Position numbers and translations under genes: made by a program. Under the pieces are notes generated by a model, which had not been told where the DNA came from, searched no databases, and was given only the letters and a program-made list of their open reading frames with translations. This document shows positions 7,350 to 16,178 of a DNA stretch of 32,990 bases, piece by piece; the first letter of the stretch is position 1; the number at the start of each line of letters is the position of its first letter. This DNA is from an uncultured Chelatococcus sp. (GTDB lineage: Bacteria; Pseudomonadota; Alphaproteobacteria; Rhizobiales; Beijerinckiaceae): positions 1 through 32,990 of the forward strand of contig CALMIK010000035.1 of NCBI GenBank assembly GCA_937863995.1, in the 5' to 3' direction.

Positions 7350-9302
7350 TCACGAACCGTTGCCGCGGAAGCCATATTTCTCAAGCTTGATATAAAGCGT
7401 CGAGCGGGCGATGCCGAGCCGTTTCGCGGCCAGGGAGATGTTGCCGCCGGCCTGCGCGAGTTCCCTCTCGATCACGGCGCGCTGCAAATCGCCCCATTGC
7501 GGGGTGCCGTCGCCGACCTCGCCCGGCACTACGGGTGCGCGCACAGGCGCGCCGTTCCCCGCCGCGCGGGCGATCTCGTCCGGCACGTCGCTGATCGTGA
7601 GGCGTGCGTTGCCGAGCACGACCATGTTCTCCACGACATTGCGCAGTTCCCGCACGTTCCCCGGCCACGCGTAGCGCCTGAACGCGTCCAGCGCCTCGGT
7701 GTCGAAGGACGGGGCCGGCACGCCCATCGCGCGGGCGATCTTGTGCAGCATGTGGTCCGCGAGCAGCAGAATGTCGTCGCCGCGCTCGCGCAGCGGCGGA
7801 ATCGCCAGCCGCAGCGTGGCGATGCGGTAGTAGAGATCGCGGCGAAAGTTGCCCGCCGTGACTTCGGCCGCCATGTCGCGGTTCGTCATCGAGATTAGCC
7901 GCACGTTGACGGGCCGGCCCACGTTGGAGCCAACCCGGTAGACCACGCTGTCCTCCAGCACCCTCAGCAGGTACGGCTGCAGGCTCATGGGCATCTCGCC
8001 GACCTCGTCGAGGCACAGCGTGCCGCCGTCCGCAGCTTCCATGCGGCCCGCCCGCCCCTGATCGTCCGCGCCGGTGAAGGCACCCTTCTCGTAGCCGAAA
8101 ATCTCGCTGGCAATGAGATCGCGCGACATGCCGCCGCAATTCACCGGGATGAACGGCGCGCCGTCCACGGCGTTCAGCGTATGGAGCGCGCGGGCGAAAA
8201 GCTCTTTTCCGACGCCGGTTTCCCCTTCGATCAGCACCGGCGCGCGGCTTGCGGCCATGCGTCGAACCCGCTCGAAGGTTTCGCGCATCACCGCGCTCTC
8301 GCCGAGGATGTCGTCGAGCGCGATCGCCACGCCCGCTTCTGCACGCGCGACAGCCGTGCGCGGCCGGCCGCGCCGCGCGGGAAAGGCCAGCACCGCGCCG
8401 ATCTGGCCCTCGCTCGCGTCGCCCGTCTGCGCGGAACCGATGAGCTCTACCTCCGCGCGGGGAAAGGTGCCTTGCAGCAGCGCCCGCCACAGGTCTGGCG
8501 GAAGGCCGCGCAGCGGCTCGATGGAGCTGCCGACGGCCATGCCGGGATAATCGCGCGACAGCGCCGCGAGCGCGGCATCGGTGGCGTGGATGACGACGCC
8601 ACGATTGTCGACCAGGATGATCTCGTCGTTCTGCCAGCGCGCGCGGCGCGACAGGAACACCTGCAGCAGTTGCTCGCGCGTGCCGTGCACGTGCTGCAGC
8701 AGCAGCGCCTCGATCTGCTGGCTGACGGAAACGGCGAGCGCCAGGCTCTGCGGATTGAACGTGCCGGCGGGCCCGGAAATATCGACGATGCCGAGCATCT
8801 CCTGGTCGATCGGGTGCCGCACCGGGCTTGCGGCGCATGTCCACCGCTGCACGTCCTCGCAATAGTGTTCGGCGGCGTGGATCTGCACTGGACGGCGCAT
8901 GGCGATGGCCGTGCCGATGGCGTTGGTGCCGATGTCGTCCTCGGCCCATCGCCCGCCGCGCTCCAGATGGACGTCGCGGCCGAAATCGATGGCGCGTGGA
9001 TCGCCTTGCGTCTCGATGATGACGCCGCCCGGATCGGTAAGGATCAGCATCGAGTTGGCTTCGGTGAGAAAATCCGCCGTGCGTGCCAGCGCGCTGCGGG
9101 CGGCGTTGAGCAGGATGCGGTTTTCGTGCTTGCGGCGGTAGAGCTCCGGCTCCGGCAGCTTGGGGGCGTTGCGCCGGCGCGCGATGCTGGCATATCCGCG
9201 CGAACGCGCCCACGATGCGGCAATGTCTTGCCTGAAGTCCGCCGGCACGCGGCCTTCGGAAACGAACGATTCCCATGCCCGCCGAATATCGCGTTCGTTC
9301 AC
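7350..9302 (-). CDS. acxR: Sigma-54-dependent activator of acetone carboxylase, AcxR/AcoR type
   Basis: A 650-residue enhancer-binding protein. The N-terminal third contains a GAF-like sensor (about 60-200). The central AAA+ domain has Walker A GETGVGKE (about 356-363), the sigma-54 contact loop GAFTGA (about 405) and a Walker B region [11 protein letters not shown] (about 430). The C-terminus carries a Fis-type HTH (about 605-640, [20 protein letters not shown]). It shares this layout with AcoR (acetoin) and AcxR (acetone), and the divergent acxABC operon with a consensus -24/-12 promoter makes AcxR the best name. The GTG at 9302 follows a GGAAGGG site; another GTG at 9353 adds 17 residues without a good site. 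The probable inducer is acetone or a related alcohol or ketone, by inference. Confidence 0.93.
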   Translation of the reverse strand: MNERDIRRAWESFVSEGRVPADFRQDIAASWARSRGYASIARRRNAPKLPEPELYRRKHENRILLNAARSALARTADFLTEANSMLILTDPGGVIIETQGDPRAIDFGRDVHLERGGRWAEDDIGTNAIGTAIAMRRPVQIHAAEHYCEDVQRWTCAASPVRHPIDQEMLGIVDISGPAGTFNPQSLALAVSVSQQIEALLLQHVHGTREQLLQVFLSRRARWQNDEIILVDNRGVVIHATDAALAALSRDYPGMAVGSSIEPLRGLPPDLWRALLQGTFPRAEVELIGSAQTGDASEGQIGAVLAFPARRGRPRTAVARAEAGVAIALDDILGESAVMRETFERVRRMAASRAPVLIEGETGVGKELFARALHTLNAVDGAPFIPVNCGGMSRDLIASEIFGYEKGAFTGADDQGRAGRMEAADGGTLCLDEVGEMPMSLQPYLLRVLEDSVVYRVGSNVGRPVNVRLISMTNRDMAAEVTAGNFRRDLYYRIATLRLAIPPLRERGDDILLLADHMLHKIARAMGVPAPSFDTEALDAFRRYAWPGNVRELRNVVENMVVLGNARLTISDVPDEIARAAGNGAPVRAPVVPGEVGDGTPQWGDLQRAVIERELAQAGGNISLAAKRLGIARSTLYIKLEKYGFRGNGS

Positions 9303-9631
9303 AGCGTTTCCCTTCCCGTCGTGCCACAAGGCGCCTTGAAGCGCTCGCGGCACGCTGCATCAAAAGGAAAGGTACGGACGGGCACGCCCACGGTGTCGCC
9401 GGCAGTCCCCGCCGGGTGCGCCGCTGTCTATCAACCGTCCGACGTTCCCCCGCCCGCCGCGCTTCTGGATGAACCGGCACAGCTGGGCCAAGCACCATAA
9501 CCGCGTTTATCGCGGTTTGCCAATACCTGTCACCGGCCGAATTCCGCAGCTCCGGCGCCGATGAGATGAAGTTCTCGCCTGCGTTTGACTGTCTCACGGC
9601 GATATCCGCGCTCTGCTTCGCCTCCGATCAA
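9303..9631. other. acxR-side half of the acxR-acxA intergenic region
   Basis: About 330 bp with no supported gene; the antisense frames that cross it lack ribosome sites. It should contain the acxR promoter, which I could not pin down. The remainder, up to 9888, holds the IHF-like site, the inverted repeats and the sigma-54 promoter listed separately. Confidence 0.5.
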
Positions 9632-9644
9632 TATCAATTCATTG
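9632..9644 (+). promoter_or_regulatory. IHF-consensus site
   Basis: TATCAATTCATTG matches WATCAA-N4-TTR at every defined position and lies in a locally AT-rich stretch. IHF bending commonly assists sigma-54 activation. Here the site is on the far side of the putative activator sites rather than between them and the promoter, so its role is uncertain. Confidence 0.45.
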
Positions 9645-9652
9645 ATGCATAT

Positions 9653-9694
9653 TGTCCGAAATTCGGACGTGTATTGTCTGATGTCTGTCGGACA
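9653..9694. promoter_or_regulatory. Paired inverted repeats, probable AcxR upstream activating sequences
   Basis: Site 1 is TGTCCGA-AAT-TCGGACG (9653-9669), a 7-bp repeat with one mismatch. Site 2 is TGTCTGA-N6-TCGGACA (9675-9694), the same half-site with one mismatch and a wider spacer. They lie 84-125 bp upstream of the -24 element, the usual distance for enhancer-binding proteins. Assignment to AcxR is positional. Confidence 0.65.
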
Positions 9695-9777
9695 CGACAC
9701 GGCATTGACAGTTTCCGTCGTTGACCTGCCTTCGCAAAACCCGGTCAACCCCCCGTTTTTGCATCGTCTGGCGCTGC

Positions 9778-9793
9778 TGGCACGGCCCTTGCT
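9778..9793 (+). promoter_or_regulatory. Sigma-54 (-24/-12) promoter of acxABC
   Basis: TGGCACG-GCCC-TTGCT matches the sigma-54 consensus TGGCACG-N4-TTGCW at every defined position. GG at 9779-9780 and GC at 9791-9792 have the required 10-bp gap. Transcription should begin near 9803, giving a leader of about 85 nt before acxA. The divergent gene encodes a sigma-54 activator, which strongly supports the call. Confidence 0.9.
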
Positions 9794-9888
9794 CCTCTCC
9801 TTGCGAAGCCACGGGCTGGATCGCCGGTCGGACGACCGCCGGTTCCTCGCCCGGGCTTCGAAAAAAACGTCACAGGGGAGGTATTTTT

Positions 9889-12063
9889 ATGAATGTTCAT
9901 CACAAGGCCCGACCGGATGGCAGCGCGCCGGAGCGAAATGTGCAGGTGCTCGGCATCGACGCCGGCGGCACGATGACCGACACGTTCTTCGTCGACTCGG
10001 ACGGTGAGTTCGTGGTCGGCAAGGCGCAGAGCACGCCGCAGAACGAAGCCATCGGCCTCATCAACTCCAGCGTCGACGGCCTGGCGGCATGGGGCATCTC
10101 CCTCGACGACGCGCTGAAGCAGTTGCAGACGGGCGTCTATTCCGGCACCGCCATGCTCAACCGCGTGGTGCAGCGCAAGGGCCTCAGGTGCGGCCTCATC
10201 GTCAACCGCGGCCTCGAGGATTTCCACCGCATGGGCCGCGCCATTCAGGCCTATCTCGGCTATGCATATGAGGATCGCATCCACCTCAACACCCACCGCT
10301 ACGATCCGCCGCTGGTGCCGCGTCAGCTCACGCGCGGCGTGGTGGAGCGCACCGACATGTTCGGCACCGTCATCATCCCGCTGCGCGAGGAAAGCGCGCG
10401 CGAGGCGGCGCGTGAACTGATCGAGCAGGATGTCGAGGGCATCGTCATCAGCCTGCTGCACTCCTATCGCAACCCTGTTCACGAGCGGCGCGTGCGCGAC
10501 ATCGTGCAGGAGGAAGTAGCGAAGAGCGGCAAGAACATCCCCGTGTTCGCCTCCGCCGACTATTACCCCGTGCGCAAGGAAACCCACCGCACCAACACCA
10601 CCATCCTCGAAGGCTACGCGGCGGAACCCTCGCGCCAGACGCTGAAGAAAATCTCCGACAGCTTCAAGGAACACGGCACCAAGTTCGATTTCCGCGTGAT
10701 GGCCACCCACGGCGGCACGATCTCGTGGAAGGCGAAGGAGCTGGCGCGCACCATCGTGTCCGGCCCGATCGGCGGCGTGATCGGCGCGAAGTACCTCGGC
10801 GAGGTGCTGGGCTACCGCAACATCGCCTGCTCGGACATCGGCGGCACCTCCTTCGACGTGGCGCTCATCACCCAGGGCGAGTTGACCATCAAGAACGACC
10901 CGGACATGGCGCGCCTCGTGCTGTCGCTGCCGCTCGTCGCCATGGACTCGGTGGGCGCGGGCGCGGGCAGCTTCATCCGCCTCGATCCCTATACGAAGGC
11001 GATCAAGCTCGGCCCCGACTCGGCCGGCTACCGCGTCGGCGTGTGCTGGGCCGAGAGCGGCATCGAGACCGTCAGCATCTCGGACTGCCACGTCGTGCTC
11101 GGCTATCTCAACCCCGACAACTTCCTTGGCGGCGCGATCAAGCTCGACCGCGACCGCGCCGTCGCCGCCATCAAGGAGCAGGTCGCCGATCCGCTCGGCC
11201 TGTCGGTGGAAGACGCGGCGGCGGGCGTCATCGAACTGCTCGACTCGGAACTGCGCGACTACCTGCGCTCGATGATCTCGGGCAAGGGCTACAGCCCGGC
11301 GAGCTTCGTGTGCTTCTCCTACGGCGGCGCAGGGCCCGTGCACACCTACGGCTACACCGAGGGGCTGGGCTTCGAGGACGTGATCGTGCCGGCATGGGCG
11401 GCGGGCTTCTCGGCCTTCGGCTGCGCGGCCGCCGATTTCGAATACCGTTACGACAAGAGCCTCGACATCAACCTCGCGCCCGATGCGCCCGACAACGAGC
11501 ACGAGGCGGCCTCGAAAACGCTTCAGGCGGCATGGGAAGAGCTGCGCGAGAACGTGCTGGAGGAGTTCAAGCTCAACGGCTATTCGGCGGATCAGGTCAC
11601 GCTCACGCCCGGCTACCGCATGCAGTATCGCGGCCAGCTCAACGATCTCGAGATCGAGTCGCCACTGCCCAGCGTGTCCACCGCCGAGGACTGGGACAAC
11701 CTGGTCGACGCCTTCAACGACACGTATGGCCGCGTCTACGCCGCCTCCGCCCGCTCGCCGGAGCTGGGCTACTCGGTGACCGGCGCCATCATGCGCGGCT
11801 CGGTGCCGATCCCGAAGCCCAAAATTCCGAAAGAACAGGAACACGGCCCGACGCCGCCGGAAGAAGCCTTCCTCGGCACGCGCAAGTTCTATCGCAAGAA
11901 GCGCTGGGTCGACGCGCAGCTCTACCGCATGGAGACGCTGCTGCCGGGCAACCGCATCACCGGCCCCGCGATCATCGAGTCCGACGCCACGACCTTCGTC
12001 GTGCCCGACGGTTTCGAGACCTGGCTCGACGGCCACCGCCTGTTCCACCTCAAGGAAGTCTGA
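9889..12063 (+). CDS. acxA: Acetone carboxylase beta subunit (hydantoinase A/oxoprolinase family)
   Basis: A 724-residue subunit of the ATP-dependent alpha2-beta2-gamma2 enzyme that carboxylates acetone to acetoacetate. The N-terminus holds the hydantoinase/oxoprolinase nucleotide-binding motif (LGIDAGGTMTDTFF, about residues 21-34). A second actin/ASKHA-like phosphate motif (CSDIGGTSFDVALI) appears near residue 315. In known enzymes this subunit binds ATP and phosphorylates acetone and bicarbonate. Size and order match the Xanthobacter subunits (beta, alpha, gamma as acxA, acxB, acxC). The ATG at 9889 follows GGGGAGG by 7 bases; the frame extends upstream through the promoter, so the longer version is rejected. 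acxB starts 34 bp after the stop. Expression is expected to depend on sigma-54 and AcxR. Confidence 0.95.
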   Translation: MNVHHKARPDGSAPERNVQVLGIDAGGTMTDTFFVDSDGEFVVGKAQSTPQNEAIGLINSSVDGLAAWGISLDDALKQLQTGVYSGTAMLNRVVQRKGLRCGLIVNRGLEDFHRMGRAIQAYLGYAYEDRIHLNTHRYDPPLVPRQLTRGVVERTDMFGTVIIPLREESAREAARELIEQDVEGIVISLLHSYRNPVHERRVRDIVQEEVAKSGKNIPVFASADYYPVRKETHRTNTTILEGYAAEPSRQTLKKISDSFKEHGTKFDFRVMATHGGTISWKAKELARTIVSGPIGGVIGAKYLGEVLGYRNIACSDIGGTSFDVALITQGELTIKNDPDMARLVLSLPLVAMDSVGAGAGSFIRLDPYTKAIKLGPDSAGYRVGVCWAESGIETVSISDCHVVLGYLNPDNFLGGAIKLDRDRAVAAIKEQVADPLGLSVEDAAAGVIELLDSELRDYLRSMISGKGYSPASFVCFSYGGAGPVHTYGYTEGLGFEDVIVPAWAAGFSAFGCAAADFEYRYDKSLDINLAPDAPDNEHEAASKTLQAAWEELRENVLEEFKLNGYSADQVTLTPGYRMQYRGQLNDLEIESPLPSVSTAEDWDNLVDAFNDTYGRVYAASARSPELGYSVTGAIMRGSVPIPKPKIPKEQEHGPTPPEEAFLGTRKFYRKKRWVDAQLYRMETLLPGNRITGPAIIESDATTFVVPDGFETWLDGHRLFHLKEV

Positions 12064-12097
12064 GCCCCAAGAACAAATACAGAGAGGAAACGTCATC

Positions 12098-14425
12098 ATG
12101 AACGTCAATGTTCGTAAACAGGCTGTGGCGGGGGCAACGCCCGGCATCGTGCGCGGCGGCGAGACGCTGAAAGAGCATCGCGACCGGCTGATGGATGCGA
12201 CGAAGGCCACCGGCCACTATGCCGGCCTCGAAAATCTGGAACTGCGCGACAGCCAGCCCATTCTCTACAACAAGCTGTTCTCTCGACTGCGCGCCGGTGT
12301 GGTGGACGCGCGCGAAACGGCGAAGAAGATCGCCGCCTCCCCCATCGTGGAGCAGGAAGGCGAGCTGTGCTTCACGCTCTACAACGCGGCGGGCGACTCC
12401 ATTCTGACGTCGACCGGCATCATCATCCACGTCGGCACCATGGGTGCTGCGATCAAGTACATGATCGAGAACGGCTGGGAGCAGAACCCGACCATCAACG
12501 ACAAGGACATCTTCTGCAACAACGACGCGCTCATCGGCAACGTGCACCCGTGCGACATCCACACGATCGTGCCGATCTTCTGGGAAGGCAAGCTGATCGG
12601 CTGGGTCGGCGGAGTCACGCACGTCATCGACACGGGTTCCGTGGGGCCGGGTTCGATGTCGACGGGCCAGGTGCAGCGCTTCGGCGACGGCTATTCCATC
12701 ACCTGCCGCAAGGTCGGCGCCAACGACACGCTGTTCCGCGACTGGCTGCACGAAAGCCAGCGCATGGTGCGCACCACCCGTTACTGGGTGCTGGACGAGC
12801 GCACGCGCATCGCCGGCTGCCACATGATCCGCAAGCTGGTCGAGGAAGTCATCGCCGAGGAAGGCATCGACAACTACTGGAAGTTCGCCTACGAGGCGGT
12901 CGAGCACGGCCGGCAGGGTCTGCAGAACCGCATCAAGGCGATGACCATTCCCGGCACCTACCGGCAGGTGGGCTTCGTGGACGTGCCTTACGACCACCCG
13001 GACGTGCGCGTGCCGTCCGACTTCGCCAAGGTCAACACCATCATGCACACGCCCTCCGAGATCACCATCCGGGGCGACGGCACGTGGCGGCTGGACTTCG
13101 ACGGCTCGTCGCGCTGGGGCTGGCACACGTATAACGCGCATGCGGTCAGCTTCACTTCCGGCATCTGGGTGATGATGACGCAGACGCTGATCCCCTCCGA
13201 GATGATCAACGACGGCGCGGCCTACGGCACCGAGTTCCGCCTGCCCAAGGGCACCTGGATGAACCCGGACGACCGGCGCGTGGCCTTTTCCTACGCGTGG
13301 CACTTCCTGGTGTCGTCGTGGACGTCGCTGTGGCGCGGCCTCAGCCGCTCCTATTTCGGGCGCGGCTATCTCGAGGAGGTCAATTCCGGCAACGCCAACA
13401 CTTCCAATTGGCTGCAGGGCGGCGGCTTCAACCAGTATGACGAGATCCACGCCGTCAACTCGTTCGAGTCCGCCGCCGAGGGCACCGGCGCCAGCGCCGT
13501 GAAGGACGGCCTCGACCACGCCGCCGCCATCTGGAACCCGGAAGGCGACATGGGCGACATGGAGATCTGGGAACTGGCCGAGCCGCTCGTCTATCTCGGG
13601 CGCAAGATCAAGACCAACTCCGCCGGCTACGGCAAATACCGCGGCGGCTGCGGGTTCGAGAGCCTGCGCATGGTCTGGAACGCCAAGGACTGGACCATGT
13701 TCTTCATGGGCAACGGCCACATCACGTCCGACTGGGGCCTGATGGGCGGCTACCCGGCGGCATCCGGCTACCGCTTCGCCGCGCACAAGACCAACATCAA
13801 GCAGCTCATCGCGGAGGGCAAGCCGCTGCCGCTCGGCGGCGACACCGACCCCGAGAACCCCGAATGGGACAGCCTGATCCCCGACGCGCAGATCAAGCGC
13901 GACAAGCAGGCCATCACCACCGAGGAGATGTTCTCCGATTACGACCTCTACCTCAATTATCTGCGCGGCGGTCCCGGCTTCGGCGATCCGCTCGACCGCG
14001 AGACGGCGCGCATCCAGGAGGATCTCGACGGCGGCTATCTGCTGCCCCGCTTCGCCGAGCGCGTCTACGGCATCGTGCTGAAGCAGGAAGGCAGCCGCCA
14101 CGTGGTGGATGAAGCCGCGACCTCCGTCCGCCGGCAGGAAATCCGCAAGGAGCGCATCGCCAAGTCCGAGCCCGTGTCGGACTGGCTCGCCCGCGAGCGC
14201 GAGAAGATCGTCGCCAAGGACGCGGAGACGCAGGTGCAGCAGATGTTCGCGGCCTCCTTCAAGCTCAGCCCCCGGTTCCTCGGCGACTTCAAGGCGTTCT
14301 GGAAGCTGCCGGAGGACTGGAACCTGCGCGAGGAAGACCTCGACATCCCGAGCTACGGCGCGAACTACTCCATGGACGTGTCCGAGCTGCCGGACGTGAC
14401 CACGGTCAAGTTCGTCGACGAATGA
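12098..14425 (+). CDS. acxB: Acetone carboxylase alpha subunit (hydantoinase B family)
   Basis: A 775-residue catalytic subunit of acetone carboxylase, the size of the 85-kDa Xanthobacter alpha subunit. From the published structure I recall Mn(II) bound by alpha His150, Asp153 and His175. Counting from the ATG at 12098, this protein has His150, Asp153 (both in VHPCDIH) and His175 (GGVTHVID) at exactly those positions. That makes acetone carboxylase a better call than the related N-methylhydantoinases or acetophenone carboxylase. AGAGGAAA upstream supports the start. It follows acxA by 34 bp and is followed by a GC-rich hairpin before acxC. The protein is cytosolic, with no signal peptide. Confidence 0.95.
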   Translation: MNVNVRKQAVAGATPGIVRGGETLKEHRDRLMDATKATGHYAGLENLELRDSQPILYNKLFSRLRAGVVDARETAKKIAASPIVEQEGELCFTLYNAAGDSILTSTGIIIHVGTMGAAIKYMIENGWEQNPTINDKDIFCNNDALIGNVHPCDIHTIVPIFWEGKLIGWVGGVTHVIDTGSVGPGSMSTGQVQRFGDGYSITCRKVGANDTLFRDWLHESQRMVRTTRYWVLDERTRIAGCHMIRKLVEEVIAEEGIDNYWKFAYEAVEHGRQGLQNRIKAMTIPGTYRQVGFVDVPYDHPDVRVPSDFAKVNTIMHTPSEITIRGDGTWRLDFDGSSRWGWHTYNAHAVSFTSGIWVMMTQTLIPSEMINDGAAYGTEFRLPKGTWMNPDDRRVAFSYAWHFLVSSWTSLWRGLSRSYFGRGYLEEVNSGNANTSNWLQGGGFNQYDEIHAVNSFESAAEGTGASAVKDGLDHAAAIWNPEGDMGDMEIWELAEPLVYLGRKIKTNSAGYGKYRGGCGFESLRMVWNAKDWTMFFMGNGHITSDWGLMGGYPAASGYRFAAHKTNIKQLIAEGKPLPLGGDTDPENPEWDSLIPDAQIKRDKQAITTEEMFSDYDLYLNYLRGGPGFGDPLDRETARIQEDLDGGYLLPRFAERVYGIVLKQEGSRHVVDEAATSVRRQEIRKERIAKSEPVSDWLAREREKIVAKDAETQVQQMFAASFKLSPRFLGDFKAFWKLPEDWNLREEDLDIPSYGANYSMDVSELPDVTTVKFVDE

Positions 14426-14433
14426 GGCAACGC

Positions 14434-14456
14434 GGGGCGGCGCGCGCTGCCGCCCC
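14434..14456 (+). other. Intercistronic hairpin between acxB and acxC
   Basis: GGGGCGGC (14434-14441) pairs perfectly with GCCGCCCC (14449-14456) around a 7-base loop, starting 8 bp after the acxB stop. No T-run follows, so it is unlikely to be a simple terminator. An mRNA 3'-end stabiliser or processing barrier that sets subunit ratios is more likely. Confidence 0.6.
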
Positions 14457-14494
14457 GTTCACGCAAAAATTCGAAAAATCCGGAGGAAATGACA

Positions 14495-15004
14495 ATGGCT
14501 TCCTACACCCGCACCAAGATCGCGGACCTCGTCGACGGCACCATCGACCACGACACCCTGCACCAGATGCTCTCGACGCCCAAGGACCCCGACCGGTTCG
14601 TCACCTACATCGACATCCTGCAGGAGCGCGTGCAGTGGGACGACCGCATCCTGCTGCCGCTCGGCCCCAAGCTCTACATCGTGCAGCGCCGGGACACGAA
14701 GCAATGGGTCGTGCGCTGCGAATGCGGCCACGATTTCTGCGACGCCAGCGAAAACTGGAAACTGCATGCGCGCGTGCGCGTGCGCGACACCCAGGCCGAT
14801 CTTGAGGAAATCTACCCGAAGCTGATGGCCCCCACCTCCACCTGGCAGGTGCTGCGCGAATACTACTGCCCCGATTGCGGCACCCTGCTCGACGTCGAGG
14901 CGCCCACGCCGTGGTACCCCGTCATCCACGACTTCGAGCCGGATATCGACACCTTCTATCGGGACTGGCTGAACCTGCCCGTGCCGGAGCGCGCCCGTCC
15001 CTGA
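14495..15004 (+). CDS. acxC: Acetone carboxylase gamma subunit (zinc-binding)
   Basis: A 169-residue small subunit. Cysteines cluster as in a zinc site: C75, C77 and C82 (RCECGHDFC), then C125 and C128 (YYCPDCG). The gamma subunit of Xanthobacter acetone carboxylase is about 20 kDa and carries zinc, matching size and motif. The ATG at 14495 lies 8 bases after GGAGG; an in-frame ATG at 14489 sits too close to the site. It is the last gene of the acx operon, which closes with the terminator at 15168-15200. Confidence 0.94.
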   Translation: MASYTRTKIADLVDGTIDHDTLHQMLSTPKDPDRFVTYIDILQERVQWDDRILLPLGPKLYIVQRRDTKQWVVRCECGHDFCDASENWKLHARVRVRDTQADLEEIYPKLMAPTSTWQVLREYYCPDCGTLLDVEAPTPWYPVIHDFEPDIDTFYRDWLNLPVPERARP

Positions 15005-15020
15005 TGCCAGAGCGCTTTCC

Positions 15021-15112
15021 GATTAAATGGAATCATTTAATCGATAAGAATTCGCTCAAAATCAAGATGTTAGATCGTATCCCCGTTTCAGCGAAACCGG
15101 GATACGATCTAA
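15021..15112. repeat. AT-rich mosaic intergenic repeat with two hairpins
   Basis: GATTAAATG/CATTTAATC (15021-15042, 9-bp arms, 4-base loop) is followed by a long hairpin at 15070-15112. In the latter, 14-bp perfect outer arms (TTAGATCGTATCCC and its complement) enclose a further GTTTC/GAAAC stem. CGCTTTCCG occurs on both flanks. The block is clearly less GC-rich than its surroundings and resembles the dispersed intergenic palindromes known in Hyphomicrobiales; that it is repeated elsewhere in the genome is an inference. Confidence 0.7.
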
Positions 15113-15167
15113 GAACGCTTTCCGGCAGGCCACGGCCGCACCGGGAAGCACTCTTCCGTGCCCGACT

Positions 15168-15200
15168 GGGGAGGACCGTCAAACGGTCTTCCCCTCTTTT
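15168..15200 (+). terminator. Rho-independent terminator of acxABC
   Basis: GGGGAGGACCGT pairs with ACGGTCTTCCCC (11 of 12 pairs) around a CAA loop and is followed directly by TCTTTT. It ends the acx operon and lies just before the stop of the convergent ABM gene, whose own transcripts would read the same stem without a T-run. Confidence 0.85.
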
Positions 15201-15209
15201 ACGCGCCGC

Positions 15210-16178
15210 TCATCGCGCAAGCAGCGCGGCGTAGAGCGCCATCGACAGGACGTAACACACGGTGACGACAGCGTATCCGCCGATCTGCCGCGCGGTGCCC
15301 GCCGTGGGAGAAAGCCACCAGTCGAACAGCTTGACGGCTGCCGGCACCAGCCACCAGCCCAGCAACTGCGTGCTCACCAGGTTGCCGATGAACAGCGACA
15401 GCCAGAACGGCGCGCCGTGCGCGTCGATGAGCGGCCCGCCGATGAAATACCCCCACAGATAGACCACGGGGTAAAGAACGAGCAGGACGAGAAGGTTGCA
15501 CTTGAAGATGAAGGCCGGCCCCTGCTCGGGCGCCGCGGCACCGGACGGGAACCAGAAATTGAAGCCATGCCCCGCCCGCTTCACGATCAGGTCGGCGTTG
15601 AAGCGCGCGCCTTCCTCCAGCAAAGCCTGGCGCTGTGGCGATTCCAGCCAGGCGCCGAGGCTGGCGTCGCTGTCGAACGACAGGATGATGATCCAGTTGT
15701 CGTGCAACCCCGGCACCGGCCGCTCGATCTTGTGGCGCAGGAAGCCCGGAAACTGGGCCTCGACAGCCTGCACCCGCTCCTGCCAGCCGAGGAAGACGCT
15801 CTCGAGCTCGGGCGGCACGGCGAAGGAGATGACGGCGGAAACCGCCGTATCCTGACGCACGCCCGCGCCGCGCAGGATGTGCGTTTCCTCCGGCTCGAGG
15901 AAATGGTGGCGCACCTCATCGACGAGCCTGGCGCGCACGTCGCTTTGCAGCCAGTCGCGCGCCGCCGCGGCATCGGTGAAATGCAGGATCGCCACCCATT
16001 CGTCATGGGCCGGGGGCTTCGGCGGCGCCAGTTCCTGACCGAGAAAACCCGGCCAGGACTTGAGCCGCGCGCCGACCCTGCCGTTCCAGCGGATGAAATC
16101 GGCGAAGCCCTCGTCGGCGATGCGGCACTGGATGACCAGCGCCACAGGCCCCTGCGCGACGTCGCTGCCCGCCTTCAT
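15210..16178 (-). CDS. Tandem ABM-domain protein with C-terminal membrane anchor
   Basis: A 322-residue protein with two antibiotic-biosynthesis-monooxygenase (dimeric ferredoxin-like) domains. The first is at about residues 10-90 (IRWNGRVGARLKSWPGFLGQEL); the second is at about 105-190 (GWQERVQAVEAQFPGFLRHKI). Each has a PGF motif and a WVAILHF or WIIILSF strand. The last 100 residues hold three membrane helices (about 219-240, 253-275 and 300-318). ABM domains bind small aromatic or haem-like ligands; no catalytic function can be assigned here. The start overlaps the guaD stop by one base (TGATG), so translation is coupled. Fusion of two ABM units with an anchor, as the last gene of an MFS-guaD operon, is unusual. 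Confidence 0.8.
   Translation of the reverse strand: MKAGSDVAQGPVALVIQCRIADEGFADFIRWNGRVGARLKSWPGFLGQELAPPKPPAHDEWVAILHFTDAAAARDWLQSDVRARLVDEVRHHFLEPEETHILRGAGVRQDTAVSAVISFAVPPELESVFLGWQERVQAVEAQFPGFLRHKIERPVPGLHDNWIIILSFDSDASLGAWLESPQRQALLEEGARFNADLIVKRAGHGFNFWFPSGAAAPEQGPAFIFKCNLLVLLVLYPVVYLWGYFIGGPLIDAHGAPFWLSLFIGNLVSTQLLGWWLVPAAVKLFDWWLSPTAGTARQIGGYAVVTVCYVLSMALYAALLAR

Noticed and set aside
7381..9597. Long Arg/Ala-rich frame overlapping acxR in another frame
   Set aside because: Compositional shadow; the acxR frame contains all sigma-54 activator motifs.
9745..14101. Very long open frames on the minus strand opposite acxA and acxB (over 680 and 820 codons)
   Set aside because: They mirror strongly supported genes, lack ribosome sites, and give low-complexity His/Asp/Arg/Val-rich sequence typical of the antisense of GC-rich codons.
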